Assembly (NCBI RefSeq): GCF_009668025.1
Contig: NZ_WJXZ01000014.1
Coordinates: forward strand, 454,448 to 518,447
Source of the DNA: Larkinella terrae
GTDB taxonomy: Bacteria > Bacteroidota > Bacteroidia > Cytophagales > Spirosomataceae
DNA length: 64,000 nucleotides
Reading direction: 5' to 3'
The notes under the pieces were generated by a model. The model searched no databases, was not told the DNA's origin, and saw nothing but the letters and a program-made list of their open reading frames with translations. The position numbers and the translations under genes are program-made. Positions 16,655 to 25,021 of the stretch are shown piece by piece (position 1 is the first letter of the stretch; every line of letters begins with the position of its first letter).

Positions 16655-18052
16655 TTAAACCGCATAACGGCCAGTAGCTGCGTAGTGCTTCAGTTCGATG
16701 GTGTCGCCGGGTAGTGGTTTGGTGTTCCAGTGATGGTGGATCGCCAGTGCCGAGCCGAGGGCGGTAGCCTGCGCCATCGAAGCGGCAAAAACTTCCGTTT
16801 GCGGAAACGCGGCTGCCAGCAAATTCATGTAAATCGGGTTTTTGCTAAAACCGCCATCCACGAAAATCCGCTTCACGGGTGAGTTTTCCAGCACCAGATT
16901 AGTCGAAACCAATTGTTGCGACACGATGTCTAAAATCAACTGATGGTAGGCTTCTTCGTACGTCCGGAAAGCCGACAGATCGCGGTATTTAAACAACGAC
17001 TCCTGGAGCGGAGGGGCTTTTACATCTTCAAACCGGTTGTCGGAATTGGGGCGCGAATCCCGCAGATACTGAATGATATCTGCGTCATAATCAACCTGTT
17101 TGTAGTAATCGACGGCGGTTTCAAAGTGTGCGGCAATGCGTTTGGTCTGCTGCTCGTGCTCATATCCGGCAAAAAGCCGCGACGCCTTGATCGGTTGCCC
17201 TTGGTAGTGCAGGTAACACAAGCAATCGTATTGCAACTCCTCCGCCGTCAGCGGAATGGTGTTGAAGGGATTCAGGCTAATCGACCAGGTGCCGGTCGAG
17301 ATCAGCACGAACGGTTCCTGAAACGACGCCAGGTACGGGATCAAAGCCGCCGAACTGTCGTGCAGCCCGACGCCCACTTTCAGGGGGTGATTCAGCCAGA
17401 TGGCGCTCAGCACGCTGTCGGAAGTAAAAATAGGTCCGAACAGCTTGTCCAGTTTTTCGGCAATAACCCAGTCGTGGTACTGTTTCTTCGTAAAATCCCA
17501 CAACATGGTGTGGCAGCCAATGCTGGTAACATCTGTCAACACCTGACCGGTAAACAGATAGCTCAGGTATTGCGGCAAATGCAGCGAATACCAGATGCGA
17601 CGGAATAACTTCGGTTTGTCATACTTGATGCGGTATAACATCAGTCCCGAGTTCAGGCTGTCGAGCGCCGGAGAAGCGGTTTCCATCGCCAGCTTTGTCT
17701 CATCGCCATAGGTCTTGTAGAACTTCTGGCGGATTTCTGCGGGATACGGTTTCAGGTAATTATACAAAAAACCGATCGGTCGGCTTTCCTCGTCGAGGTG
17801 AACAAAACTAGCGCCGTAGGTCGAAAAATTCAGGGCTTTGATGTCGAATTCGGGCAGCTCCAGCACTTCCCGCAGCAACGCCTGAACCCAGGACGTCAAG
17901 CGGGTCAAATCTTCGCAGGGATCGCCATCATCGTCCACAATTTCCTCAAACGGCTCCGATCGTTCCCACACGATTTCATACCGTTCGTTAAACAGAAACA
18001 GCTTCTTATTCGTCTTCCCGATGTCGAAAATGGCGATTACTGGCGTTTTCAT
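16655..18052 (-). CDS. rhaB: FGGY-family carbohydrate kinase, probable L-rhamnulokinase
   Basis: 465 residues. The FGGY fold is shown by the N-terminal phosphate-binding motif AIFDIGKTNKKLFLF (residues 6-20), the substrate/hinge motifs VGVGLHDSSAALIPYL (about 225-240) and FVLISTGTWSISLNPF (about 247-262), and the C-terminal adenosine motif RIFVDGGFSKNPIYMNLLAA (about 395-415). It phosphorylates a ketose; its place beside L-rhamnose isomerase and the rhamnulose-phosphate aldolase fusion makes L-rhamnulose the likely substrate. It is the third gene of the order aldolase fusion, isomerase, kinase. It differs from the enterobacterial RhaB in motif detail, so another deoxy-ketose such as fuculose is possible. 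Confidence 0.82.
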   Translation of the reverse strand: MKTPVIAIFDIGKTNKKLFLFNERYEIVWERSEPFEEIVDDDGDPCEDLTRLTSWVQALLREVLELPEFDIKALNFSTYGASFVHLDEESRPIGFLYNYLKPYPAEIRQKFYKTYGDETKLAMETASPALDSLNSGLMLYRIKYDKPKLFRRIWYSLHLPQYLSYLFTGQVLTDVTSIGCHTMLWDFTKKQYHDWVIAEKLDKLFGPIFTSDSVLSAIWLNHPLKVGVGLHDSSAALIPYLASFQEPFVLISTGTWSISLNPFNTIPLTAEELQYDCLCYLHYQGQPIKASRLFAGYEHEQQTKRIAAHFETAVDYYKQVDYDADIIQYLRDSRPNSDNRFEDVKAPPLQESLFKYRDLSAFRTYEEAYHQLILDIVSQQLVSTNLVLENSPVKRIFVDGGFSKNPIYMNLLAAAFPQTEVFAASMAQATALGSALAIHHHWNTKPLPGDTIELKHYAATGRYAV

Positions 18053-18160
18053 TGAGTGAATTGGCGAGTGAGTGATTGAGCGAGTGAACGATTAAGTGAA
18101 AGTAGACCGACATCAGCGCATTGGTACCCACTCAATCACTCAATCGCTAGTTCACTCAAT
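18051..18160. repeat. Long intergenic inverted repeat (GAGTGATT type)
   Basis: Arms 18051-18082 and 18129-18160 are 28 of 32 complementary with a 46-nt loop. Each arm is a degenerate tandem of words like GAGTGATT/GAGTGAAC. The left arm starts inside the kinase start codon and the right arm ends four bases before the isomerase stop, so the element occupies the whole gap between two genes of the operon. Confidence 0.75.
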
Positions 18161-18163
18161 AAG

Positions 18164-19438
18164 TTAAAGTCCCGTGGCGATGGTTTTTAATCCGCGTTCG
18201 CCGATGAGTTGCTGGCGGATGTTCAGTTGACGGAAAAGCGCCAGGGGTTGCAAGGCTCCACCGGCCCGCCGACGCGCTTCGGCTACCAGGGCGCGGACGT
18301 CAGTGCGGTAGGCTTCCTGCAGAATCTCCTGCGCCCGAACGACGTCGTTGGCTTCCCGGGCTTCTTCCAGTGCCGCCCGATCAACCAGCAGGGCCTGCGC
18401 GTAGGCCAGTTGAATGGCTTCGACCGATTGCAGCAAATCTTCCAGCGGATCCTTGACATTGTGACTGGCATCGATCATCCAACCCAAATCGGTTGCGTGA
18501 TTCATGCCTTTGGCGTCCATGCCTTCAATCAATTCGTTGAAAATCAGGAATAACTGATACGGACGAATGCTGCCAACCGTCAGGTCGTCGTCGCCGTATT
18601 TGGAATCGTTGAAGTGAAAACCGCCCAGCTTGCCTTCCATTAATAATAGCGCAACGATTTGTTCAATGTTGGCATTCGGTAAATGGTGGCCCAGATCGAC
18701 GAGGGTATAGGCTTTCGGGCCAAGCTTGTTAGCGTACAGCAGGGAAGCACCCCAATCGCCGACGGTCATCGAATAGAAATTGGGTTCAAACGCTTTATAC
18801 TCGACAAATACCTTCCAGTTGTCGGGCAAAGCCGCGTAAATTTCCTGCAAACTTTCGTACGTCCGCTCAAACGCTTTCCGGAAATTGAGCTGGCCCGGAA
18901 AGCAGGAACCGTCGGACAACCAGACTGTCAACGATTCAGATCCTAACGCAACGCCGTGTTTGATAACCTCAATGTTGTGGTCGATCGCCTGTTGCCGAAC
19001 CGCCCGATCAACGTGCTGCAGTGAGCCGAATTTGTAGCTCAGCGCCTGATCCGGCTGGTCCTGAAAGGTGTTGGAATTCATGGCGTCGAACCGCAAACCG
19101 AAGCTGGCGGCCAGACGTTTGATGGCTTCGCCGTCTTTCGGAATGTCCCAGGGAATGTGCAGCGAAATCGCGCCACTGGATTGATTCAGAGCGTGCAGTA
19201 AACCGACATCTTCAATTTTTTCCTCCAGCGAACGCGGTTCGCCACCGCCCGGAAACCGGCCAAACCGGGTTCCGCCGGTGCCCAGCGCCCAACTCGGAAT
19301 GGCAATCTGGAAATCAATCAGTTTTTTGATGATCTCCTCCGCATTGGCGACTTCCTCGGTCCAGTACGACAACTTCCGCTGGTGAGCTTCCAGTGCCTTC
19401 TGGTTATGTTCGGCTATTTTATACGCTTCGAGTTTCAT
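18164..19438 (-). CDS. rhaI: L-rhamnose isomerase, Pseudomonas/Rhizobium type (RhaI)
   Basis: 424 residues, a TIM-barrel sugar isomerase. Recognisable segments are FQIAIPSWALGTGGTRFGRF (about 42-61), metal-ligand Glu in FVEYKAFEPNFYSM (about 215-228), the Asp/His pair in TLVDLGHHLPNANIEQIVAL (about 248-267) and GGFHFNDSKYGDDDLTVGSI (about 274-293). It converts L-rhamnose to L-rhamnulose in the cytoplasm. The family is non-homologous in detail to enterobacterial RhaA. It is placed between kinase and aldolase fusion, with intergenic inverted repeats on both sides. Confidence 0.9.
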   Translation of the reverse strand: MKLEAYKIAEHNQKALEAHQRKLSYWTEEVANAEEIIKKLIDFQIAIPSWALGTGGTRFGRFPGGGEPRSLEEKIEDVGLLHALNQSSGAISLHIPWDIPKDGEAIKRLAASFGLRFDAMNSNTFQDQPDQALSYKFGSLQHVDRAVRQQAIDHNIEVIKHGVALGSESLTVWLSDGSCFPGQLNFRKAFERTYESLQEIYAALPDNWKVFVEYKAFEPNFYSMTVGDWGASLLYANKLGPKAYTLVDLGHHLPNANIEQIVALLLMEGKLGGFHFNDSKYGDDDLTVGSIRPYQLFLIFNELIEGMDAKGMNHATDLGWMIDASHNVKDPLEDLLQSVEAIQLAYAQALLVDRAALEEAREANDVVRAQEILQEAYRTDVRALVAEARRRAGGALQPLALFRQLNIRQQLIGERGLKTIATGL

Positions 19439-19464
19439 GAAGGGCTAGGGGTTTGAAGGGGTTA

Positions 19465-19554
19465 TTTCGCGGAGATAAGCGGAGTAAAAGGAGTTGAGCA
19501 GCGAAAAAATAAACCTCTGCGTAACTCTGATTTACTCCGCTTAACTCTGCGAAA
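19465..19554. repeat. Long intergenic inverted repeat (GCGGAGTAAA type)
   Basis: Arms 19465-19488 and 19531-19554 match in 22 of 24 positions, and pairing continues imperfectly inward (19489-19504 with 19513-19530), leaving a very short loop. The words are variants of GCGGAGTTAA. It fills the gap between the isomerase and the aldolase fusion genes. Confidence 0.7.
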
Positions 19555-19564
19555 CATTTAACTT

Positions 19565-21700
19565 TTATCTCACAAATGCCATCGCAACACCGCCATCCAC
19601 GTTCAGGACGTTGCCGGTGGATTTGCCCAGCAGACCTCCCACGAAGGCGAAACAGGCGTTGGCAATGTCGTCGGGCAGGATGATTTCGTTCAGCAGCGTC
19701 CGTTTGGCATAATAAGCCGGGAGTTCTTCCACCGTGATCCCGTACGCTTTGGCGCGGCCTTCGGCCCAGGCACCCGCCCAGATCTTGCTGTCGGAAATAA
19801 CCGCATCCGGATTCACAACATTGACCCGAATATGATCTTTACCCAGCTCTGCCGCGTTGAGTCGGCTCAGGTGCAGCTGTGCGGCTTTGGCCGAACCGTA
19901 ACCGGCGTTGTTCGGGCCGGAAACCAGGCCGTTTTTGCTGGCAATGTTGATCACATCACCGCCCAGTTTCTGCTTCCGCATGATTTCAACACCTTTCTGT
20001 GTCACCAGGAACTGGCCTTTCACGAGTACATCATACAGCAGATCCCAGTCTTTTTCGGTATGATCTTCAATCGGTTTCGAGATCGACAAACCGGCGCAGT
20101 TGACCACAATATCCACCCCGCCGAACGCCAGCGCAGCCGCATCGAACGCCTTGCTGATGGTGTCGGCACTGGTTACATCGAGCGGAGCCGAGGTGTGCGT
20201 ATCCCGGCCGTATTGCTGGCGGAATTCGTCGTCGGCGCCTTTCAGGCGGTCTGGGTCGTTGTCGTTAATCACCACCACCGCACCTTCGGCCACAAACCGC
20301 TTGGCAATGGCTTTACCGATGCCACCGGCGCTTCCGGTGATGAGGGCGATTTTACCCGACAGCGGTTTTGGCTTCGGCATCCGCTGCAATTTGGCTTCTT
20401 CCAGGAGCCAGTATTCAATGTCAAATGCTTCCTGACGCGGCAACGAGGTGTATTCCGAAATGGCTTCGGCACCTTTCATCACGTTGATGGCATTGGTATA
20501 AAACTCAGCCGCAACCCGCGCGGTTTGCTTATCTTTCGCGAAGGCAAACATACCTACACCCGGCCACAGAATGATCACCGGATTTTTATCGCGGATGGCG
20601 GGGCTGTTGGGGTGTTTGCAGGTTTCGTAATAGTCGGCATACATCGCCCGGTAGGCTTCGTAAGCCGGGGCCAGTTTTTCCTGAATGGCGGCCGTATTCG
20701 TTACGTCTTCGTCGGGTTTCAGGTCAAGCACCAGCGGACTGATTTTGGTGCGCAGGAAGTGGTCGGGGCAGGAGGTTCCGAGCGGAGCCAGCCGGTCGAG
20801 GTCGTTGGAATTGATGTATTCGAGCACGCGCGCATCGTCCGTGAAATGGCCGACCATCGACGTATGGTTCGAGCAGAAACCGCGTAAAATGGGCGCCAGC
20901 GTAGCGGCTTGTTTCAGACGAGCTTCTTTGTCCAGGCTTTCCAGTTTGGCACCGCCAAAAACCGGGCGGTTTTTACCGTAGTTTTCCTCCAGGTATTCGG
21001 CGCATTTTTCAATGACTTCCAGCGTGTTGACGTAGCTTTCGTAAGCCGTATCGCCCCAGGTGAACAACCCGTGCGAGCCCAGCATGATGCCGCGGATGCC
21101 CGGATTCTGCTCCAGACATTCGGCCATTTTCAGGCCCAGGTCAAAACCGGGACGCTGCCATTCGACCCAGCCGACGGTGCCTTCGAACAACTCCTGTGTG
21201 ATTTTTTTACCATCTTTGGCTGCCGCAATGGCGATGGCCGCATCCGGGTGCAGGTGGTCGATGTGGGCAAATGGCAGAAAACCGTGCAGGGGCGTGTCAA
21301 TCGATGGCGCTTTCGACGCCAGATCAAAAATGCAATGGTTGAACAACTCAACCATCTCATCTTCAAATTCGATACCGCGATAAATGTTTTTCAGACTCCG
21401 CAACCGGTCCACGTACAGGGCAGCCAAACCACTTTTTTTGAGCGTACCGATGTCTCCGCCAGATCCTTTAATCCACATGACTTCGGTTTCTTTGCCCGTC
21501 AGCGGATCTTTGGCCATCGTTTTGCAGGAAGTGTTGCCTCCGCCGTAGTTGGTCAGCCGGAGGTCGGCACCTAATAGATTAGAACGATAGATGAGGAGGG
21601 CAACTTCGTCACCAGCCAGTTGAGCAGCTTTGGCTTCGTCCCACAGGTAGCTTACATGACGAAACTCGTTCGCCTGCCGTGTTTTGTTCGTACTGAGCAT
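19565..21700 (-). CDS. rhaEW: Bifunctional rhamnulose-1-phosphate aldolase / short-chain dehydrogenase (RhaEW type)
   Basis: 711 residues in two parts. The N-terminal class II aldolase domain (about 30-410) includes NLLGADLRLTNYGGGNTSCK, the zinc-binding histidines of HGFLPFAHIDHLHPDA (about 143-158) and MLGSHGLFTWGDTAYESYV. The C-terminal SDR domain (about 440-705) has the NAD motif GKIALITGSAGGIGKAIAKR, NCAG, the catalytic Ser/Tyr/Lys (NIASKNG..., NAGYGSAKAAQLH). The aldolase splits L-rhamnulose-1-phosphate to DHAP and L-lactaldehyde; the SDR part is thought to oxidise lactaldehyde to lactate. First gene of the rhamnose operon; a -7 box lies at 21784-21791. Confidence 0.92.
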   Translation of the reverse strand: MLSTNKTRQANEFRHVSYLWDEAKAAQLAGDEVALLIYRSNLLGADLRLTNYGGGNTSCKTMAKDPLTGKETEVMWIKGSGGDIGTLKKSGLAALYVDRLRSLKNIYRGIEFEDEMVELFNHCIFDLASKAPSIDTPLHGFLPFAHIDHLHPDAAIAIAAAKDGKKITQELFEGTVGWVEWQRPGFDLGLKMAECLEQNPGIRGIMLGSHGLFTWGDTAYESYVNTLEVIEKCAEYLEENYGKNRPVFGGAKLESLDKEARLKQAATLAPILRGFCSNHTSMVGHFTDDARVLEYINSNDLDRLAPLGTSCPDHFLRTKISPLVLDLKPDEDVTNTAAIQEKLAPAYEAYRAMYADYYETCKHPNSPAIRDKNPVIILWPGVGMFAFAKDKQTARVAAEFYTNAINVMKGAEAISEYTSLPRQEAFDIEYWLLEEAKLQRMPKPKPLSGKIALITGSAGGIGKAIAKRFVAEGAVVVINDNDPDRLKGADDEFRQQYGRDTHTSAPLDVTSADTISKAFDAAALAFGGVDIVVNCAGLSISKPIEDHTEKDWDLLYDVLVKGQFLVTQKGVEIMRKQKLGGDVINIASKNGLVSGPNNAGYGSAKAAQLHLSRLNAAELGKDHIRVNVVNPDAVISDSKIWAGAWAEGRAKAYGITVEELPAYYAKRTLLNEIILPDDIANACFAFVGGLLGKSTGNVLNVDGGVAMAFVR

Positions 21701-21783
21701 ATCGAATTGATGTCGGAACGCCGACGCGATTGAATCTTCGGGCTTATATTATCTAAAAAGAGGTGTTTGATCCAAATTATACC

Positions 21784-21802
21784 CAAAGATAAAACGTTCT
21801 AA
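21784..21802 (-). promoter_or_regulatory. Predicted rhamnose operon promoter -7 box and shared upstream 10-mer
   Basis: On the minus strand TATCTTTG (21791-21784) fits TAnnTTTG exactly and would start transcription about 79 nt before the rhaEW ATG. Immediately upstream is TTAGAACGTT (21802-21793), the same 10-mer found before the GH43 gene. A -33 TTTG at the right distance is not visible, which suits an activator-dependent promoter. Confidence 0.45.
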
Positions 21803-21955
21803 CAGGCTTACTTTCATGTACTGTCCTATTTTGTGCACGAAAAATGAATTTTGCGTCTGTCAATTCAGCAAATTCGGCAAGCGAAGGGGCGATTTCGACG
21901 CATTTAAACTCTTTTTCGTTAATTGTGTTTTTTAAATAAAAAGTATAAAAACCGT

Positions 21956-22801
21956 ATGTTGGCCGTCGCTCCCGTAACCATTCAGAAAATCAGCCAATCC
22001 CATGACCCTCAGGAACACGCCGATTTGCTGGCCGTGGAAGAACCGCTGGAAATCCGGCTGGGATTTGGTCCTACCGACGACCGCCAGCAGCGCAGTGTGG
22101 CCGTCACGATGCGGACGCCGGGGCACGACGAAGAACTGGCGCTGGGTTTTCTGTTTACCGAAAACATCATCGAGAACCCGGCTCAGGTCGTTTCCGTGCG
22201 GCATTGCGGTACCGATTCCGAGAAAAGGGGCAATGTGTTGCGCGTTGAACTGCAACCGGACGTTGCGGTCGACTGGCAGCGGCTTGAACGGCACAGTTAT
22301 ACGGCTTCGAGTTGCGGAATTTGCGGAAAAGCGTCGATCGAGGCCGTTCAGACGGTTTGCCGAACGCCCATTTCATCCGGTTTTCAGGTTGATTCCGAAA
22401 TCATTCACGGGTTGCCGGAAAAGCTGCGGGAAACCCAGCGGACGTTTGCCTACACCGGCGGTTTGCACGCTGCGGCTTTGTTCGACGAAACCGGTCGGCT
22501 GGTGCTGGTTCGGGAAGACATCGGGCGGCACAATGCGCTTGACAAGCTCATCGGGGCAGCTTTCTGGCAGGGCTGGTTGCCGCTGAGCCGGTTTGGTGTG
22601 CTGGTAAGCGGGCGGGTCGCCTTCGAACTGGTGCAGAAATCCTGGATGGCGGGTGTTCCGCTGCTGGCGGCCGTTGGCGCACCTTCGAGTCTGGCTGTCG
22701 AGCTGGCGAAGGAAGCCGGAATGACACTGCTCGGTTTTGTCCGGGATAACCGGTTTAATCAATACACCTTTGAAACGGCTCCATCCGGTTTTTCCGGCTG
22801 A
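21956..22801 (+). CDS. fdhD: Formate dehydrogenase accessory sulfurtransferase FdhD
   Basis: 281 residues from the ATG at 21956. FdhD features: EEPLEIRLGF, TMRTPGHDEELALGFLFTE (about 47-65), the conserved Cys loop TASSCGICGKASIEA with CxxC (about 114-128), FAYTGGLHAAALFDETG and VREDIGRHNALDKLIGAA. It passes sulfur from a cysteine desulfurase to the molybdenum cofactor of formate dehydrogenases. The expected client, an FdhF/YdeP-type molybdoenzyme, is encoded on the same strand 2.2 kb downstream. A TTG 11 codons upstream is in frame but not needed. Confidence 0.95.
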   Translation: MLAVAPVTIQKISQSHDPQEHADLLAVEEPLEIRLGFGPTDDRQQRSVAVTMRTPGHDEELALGFLFTENIIENPAQVVSVRHCGTDSEKRGNVLRVELQPDVAVDWQRLERHSYTASSCGICGKASIEAVQTVCRTPISSGFQVDSEIIHGLPEKLRETQRTFAYTGGLHAAALFDETGRLVLVREDIGRHNALDKLIGAAFWQGWLPLSRFGVLVSGRVAFELVQKSWMAGVPLLAAVGAPSSLAVELAKEAGMTLLGFVRDNRFNQYTFETAPSGFSG

Positions 22802-22851
22802 AAAGTAAATTCCTTCATTACTTTTAGGAACCTTCTTCGTCTCAAGTGTAT

Positions 22852-22888
22852 ATTCTGACATTGAGTACCTTACTGCTTTTGTCAGAAT
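22852..22888. promoter_or_regulatory. Inverted repeat ATTCTGAC/GTCAGAAT before the YHYH gene
   Basis: Two 8-bp arms (22852-22859 and 22881-22888) with a 21-nt spacer end 23 bp before the ATG at 22912. It could be an operator or a leader hairpin; nothing distinguishes these. Confidence 0.35.
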
Positions 22889-22911
22889 CTCACCGTTAAC
22901 ATTTGAGCACA

Positions 22912-23691
22912 ATGAATTTACGAAAAACTCCCCTGGTGTTTTGTGGCCTTACCCTGGTAATGGGTTTAACTTTTTCTTCCTGCAACAAGGATGACGACAC
23001 AACAACCCCCAGCACCGGTACCTCCGTCGGAACCGACGTTCCTGACGTTTACAAAAAGATTTACGGAGCCTCCCAGATTTATGTCGAAGGGAATTACATC
23101 GTTGTCAAATCAACGGGTCTGCCTGATCATAAAACTCCTTATTACAAAGGAACGCAGTGGGAATCATCGCTTTATGTGAACGACACCCGCTCCGGTTTCA
23201 AGGCCAATTCCAATACAATTGTGTCGTTCAGTTACGTCTTTAAACTTCCGAAAAATCCGACGGTAGCGTCAACGCATAAAGCCCTGGGAGCGGCTACGAT
23301 CGGCGTAGCCATCAATGGCGTGCCGCTTTTCAACCAATACCAGATGGAAAACCAGTTGCTTACTCCCGGAGCGGGTGAATACGTTTCCTTTGATCTGTAT
23401 GGCGGCCATCCCACCCCGTTCAGCGAATACCATTACCACATTGAGCCTAATTACCTGACGGCCACCAAAGGCAGCAGTTCGCTGATCGGTTTTCTGCTGG
23501 ACGGTTTTCCGCTGTACGGGCCGGTTGAAAACGGAAAAACGCTGACCAGCGCCGATCTGGATGCGTATCATGGCCACACGGCCGCAACGGCCGATTATCC
23601 GAACGGAATTTATCACTACCATACCACCGCCGATGCGCCTTACATCAACGGCAATGGCTATTATGGCACGGCGGGCAGCTGGTCGAAGTAA
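22912..23691 (+). CDS. YHYH-domain lipoprotein
   Basis: 259 residues from the ATG at 22912. The N-terminus is a lipoprotein signal with lipobox LTFSSC (Cys at about residue 24), then an Asp/Thr/Ser-rich linker. The domain carries the name-giving motif twice: FSEYHYHIEPN (about 172-182) and NGIYHYHTTADAPYINGN (about 235-252), together with GFLLDGFPLYGPVENG. The histidines suggest a metal site, but the function of the family is not established. It should sit on the outer or inner membrane facing the periplasm. Its last 29 nt overlap the start of the MORN lipoprotein gene. Confidence 0.88.
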   Translation: MNLRKTPLVFCGLTLVMGLTFSSCNKDDDTTTPSTGTSVGTDVPDVYKKIYGASQIYVEGNYIVVKSTGLPDHKTPYYKGTQWESSLYVNDTRSGFKANSNTIVSFSYVFKLPKNPTVASTHKALGAATIGVAINGVPLFNQYQMENQLLTPGAGEYVSFDLYGGHPTPFSEYHYHIEPNYLTATKGSSSLIGFLLDGFPLYGPVENGKTLTSADLDAYHGHTAATADYPNGIYHYHTTADAPYINGNGYYGTAGSWSK

Positions 23692-24241
23692 GCTGCTGGG
23701 GCTGCTGGCGGGACTCTGCTTATCCTGCCAGCCTTCGCCCGAAACAATCATTTTTCTGGACGCTGCTACTGTTCGGATTCAGACCCGGGAAGGGATCACG
23801 TATGCCGGAGGAAAGCCCATTTCGGGTGTATTATTTGAAAAGGACTCGCAAGGCGATACAACGTTTCGGGTTTCGTTTTTAGATGGAAAAGAAGACGGTG
23901 TTGCGCGATTCTTCTATCCCGGAAACCGTCTGCGCGAAGAGCGTTTTTTTGTAAATGGCTGGAAAGAGGGCGTTCACCGGGGCTGGTACGAAAATGGCCG
24001 ACGCCGGTTTGAGTACCATTTTCAGAATGACCTGTTTGATGGAAGTTACCAGGAGTGGTTTCCGAACGGAAAACCGTTCCGGAACATGCACTACGAGAAA
24101 GGGCAGGAGTCGGGTGTTCAGCAAATCTGGTATTCGTCGGGCAAAATAAAAACAAACTACCTCATCAAAGACGACCGGCGCTATGGCTTGTTGGGCACCA
24201 AAAACTGCAGGAATGTGGCAGACAGTGTTTTTCGGAAGTAA
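23663..24241 (+). CDS. MORN-repeat (YwqK-like) lipoprotein
   Basis: 192 residues from the ATG at 23663, which lies inside the YHYH gene (29-nt overlap). A lipoprotein signal (SKLLGLLAGLCLSC) precedes a chain of MORN-type repeats with the G..W...G... pattern: GVARFFYPGNRLREERFFVN, EGVHRGWYENGRRRFEYHF, DGSYQEWFPNGKPFRNMHYE, SGVQQIWYSSGKIKTNY. Family members are often annotated as YwqK antitoxin-like, but here nothing suggests a toxin partner. Its own 3' end overlaps the SCO gene by exactly 29 nt too, so the three lipoproteins are probably made by coupled translation. Confidence 0.8.
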   Translation: MARRAAGRSKLLGLLAGLCLSCQPSPETIIFLDAATVRIQTREGITYAGGKPISGVLFEKDSQGDTTFRVSFLDGKEDGVARFFYPGNRLREERFFVNGWKEGVHRGWYENGRRRFEYHFQNDLFDGSYQEWFPNGKPFRNMHYEKGQESGVQQIWYSSGKIKTNYLIKDDRRYGLLGTKNCRNVADSVFRK

Positions 24242-24869
24242 GCTGCTGGCTATTGCGGTTTGTATGGCAGGCTGTCAGCGAGATGCTGGACAGCAGTTGC
24301 CCTACTACAATACGCCCGACTTTACTCCGGTTTTTGTCGAATCCGAAACTGATTTGGCCGAAAAAATTCCGCACACGATCGATGATTTTTCATTTAAAGA
24401 TCAAAACGGCCAAACCGTAAGCCAGAAGGATATCGAAGGCAAAATTCACGTTGCCGATTTTTTCTTTACTTCCTGCGGAATCATCTGTCCCCGCATGACC
24501 AAACACATGAAACGGGTCGAAAAGGCGTTTCCGAATGATCCGAACCTGGTGTTGCTTTCCTACAGCGTGACGCCCTGGATCGATAGCGTGGCCCGGTTGA
24601 AAAAATACTGCCTGACCAACGGTATTCAGGCAAAAAACTGGCATTTGTTGACCGGCCCAAAATCTGAAATCTATCAATTGGCCCGGCAATCCTATTTTGC
24701 CGAGGAAGAACTGGGGTTTAGCAAAGACAGTACGGATTTTCTGCATACCGAGCATTTTTTGCTCGTCGATCAACACAAACGCATTCGGGGTATTTACAAC
24801 GGCACGCTCGAACTGGAAATGGAACAGCTGATTGCCGACATCAAAACACTTCAGCAAGAAAGTAAATAA
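24213..24869 (+). CDS. SCO1/SenC-family copper-binding lipoprotein
   Basis: 218 residues from the ATG at 24213; the lipobox is AVCMAGC, giving a membrane-anchored periplasmic thioredoxin fold. The copper motif CxxxC is in FFFTSCGIICPRMTKHM, with the distal conserved His in DFLHTEHFLLVDQHKRI. SCO proteins deliver copper to cytochrome c oxidase or act as thiol reductases. A start at 24183 (MACWAPKTAG) is also in frame but puts extra residues before the signal. The gene overlaps the MORN lipoprotein by 29 nt; the company of YHYH and MORN lipoproteins suggests a shared periplasmic metal task, which is inference. Confidence 0.9.
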   Translation: MWQTVFFGSKLLAIAVCMAGCQRDAGQQLPYYNTPDFTPVFVESETDLAEKIPHTIDDFSFKDQNGQTVSQKDIEGKIHVADFFFTSCGIICPRMTKHMKRVEKAFPNDPNLVLLSYSVTPWIDSVARLKKYCLTNGIQAKNWHLLTGPKSEIYQLARQSYFAEEELGFSKDSTDFLHTEHFLLVDQHKRIRGIYNGTLELEMEQLIADIKTLQQESK

Positions 24870-25021
24870 AATCCGCGTTCGGGGCGAGAACAAAACCGGA
24901 TTGCGTCAGATTTGTGGAGTTTTATTACCTTACAGCCGACAACTTCGGGACGGTTTTCAAAAACTATTCCCGATCACAAAAAGTTGTCGATTCGGGTGAA
25001 AAAAGCCCGAAAATAAAACCC

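Noticed and set aside
23663-24241. Toxin-antitoxin module suggested by the YwqK-like name
   Set aside because: The protein is a lipoprotein with MORN repeats between two other lipoprotein genes; no toxin-like gene is present.
24914-25021. GTG start that would lengthen the FdhF/YdeP-type enzyme by 36 residues
   Set aside because: The added residues do not match the family's N-terminus, and the ATG at 25022 gives the usual length.
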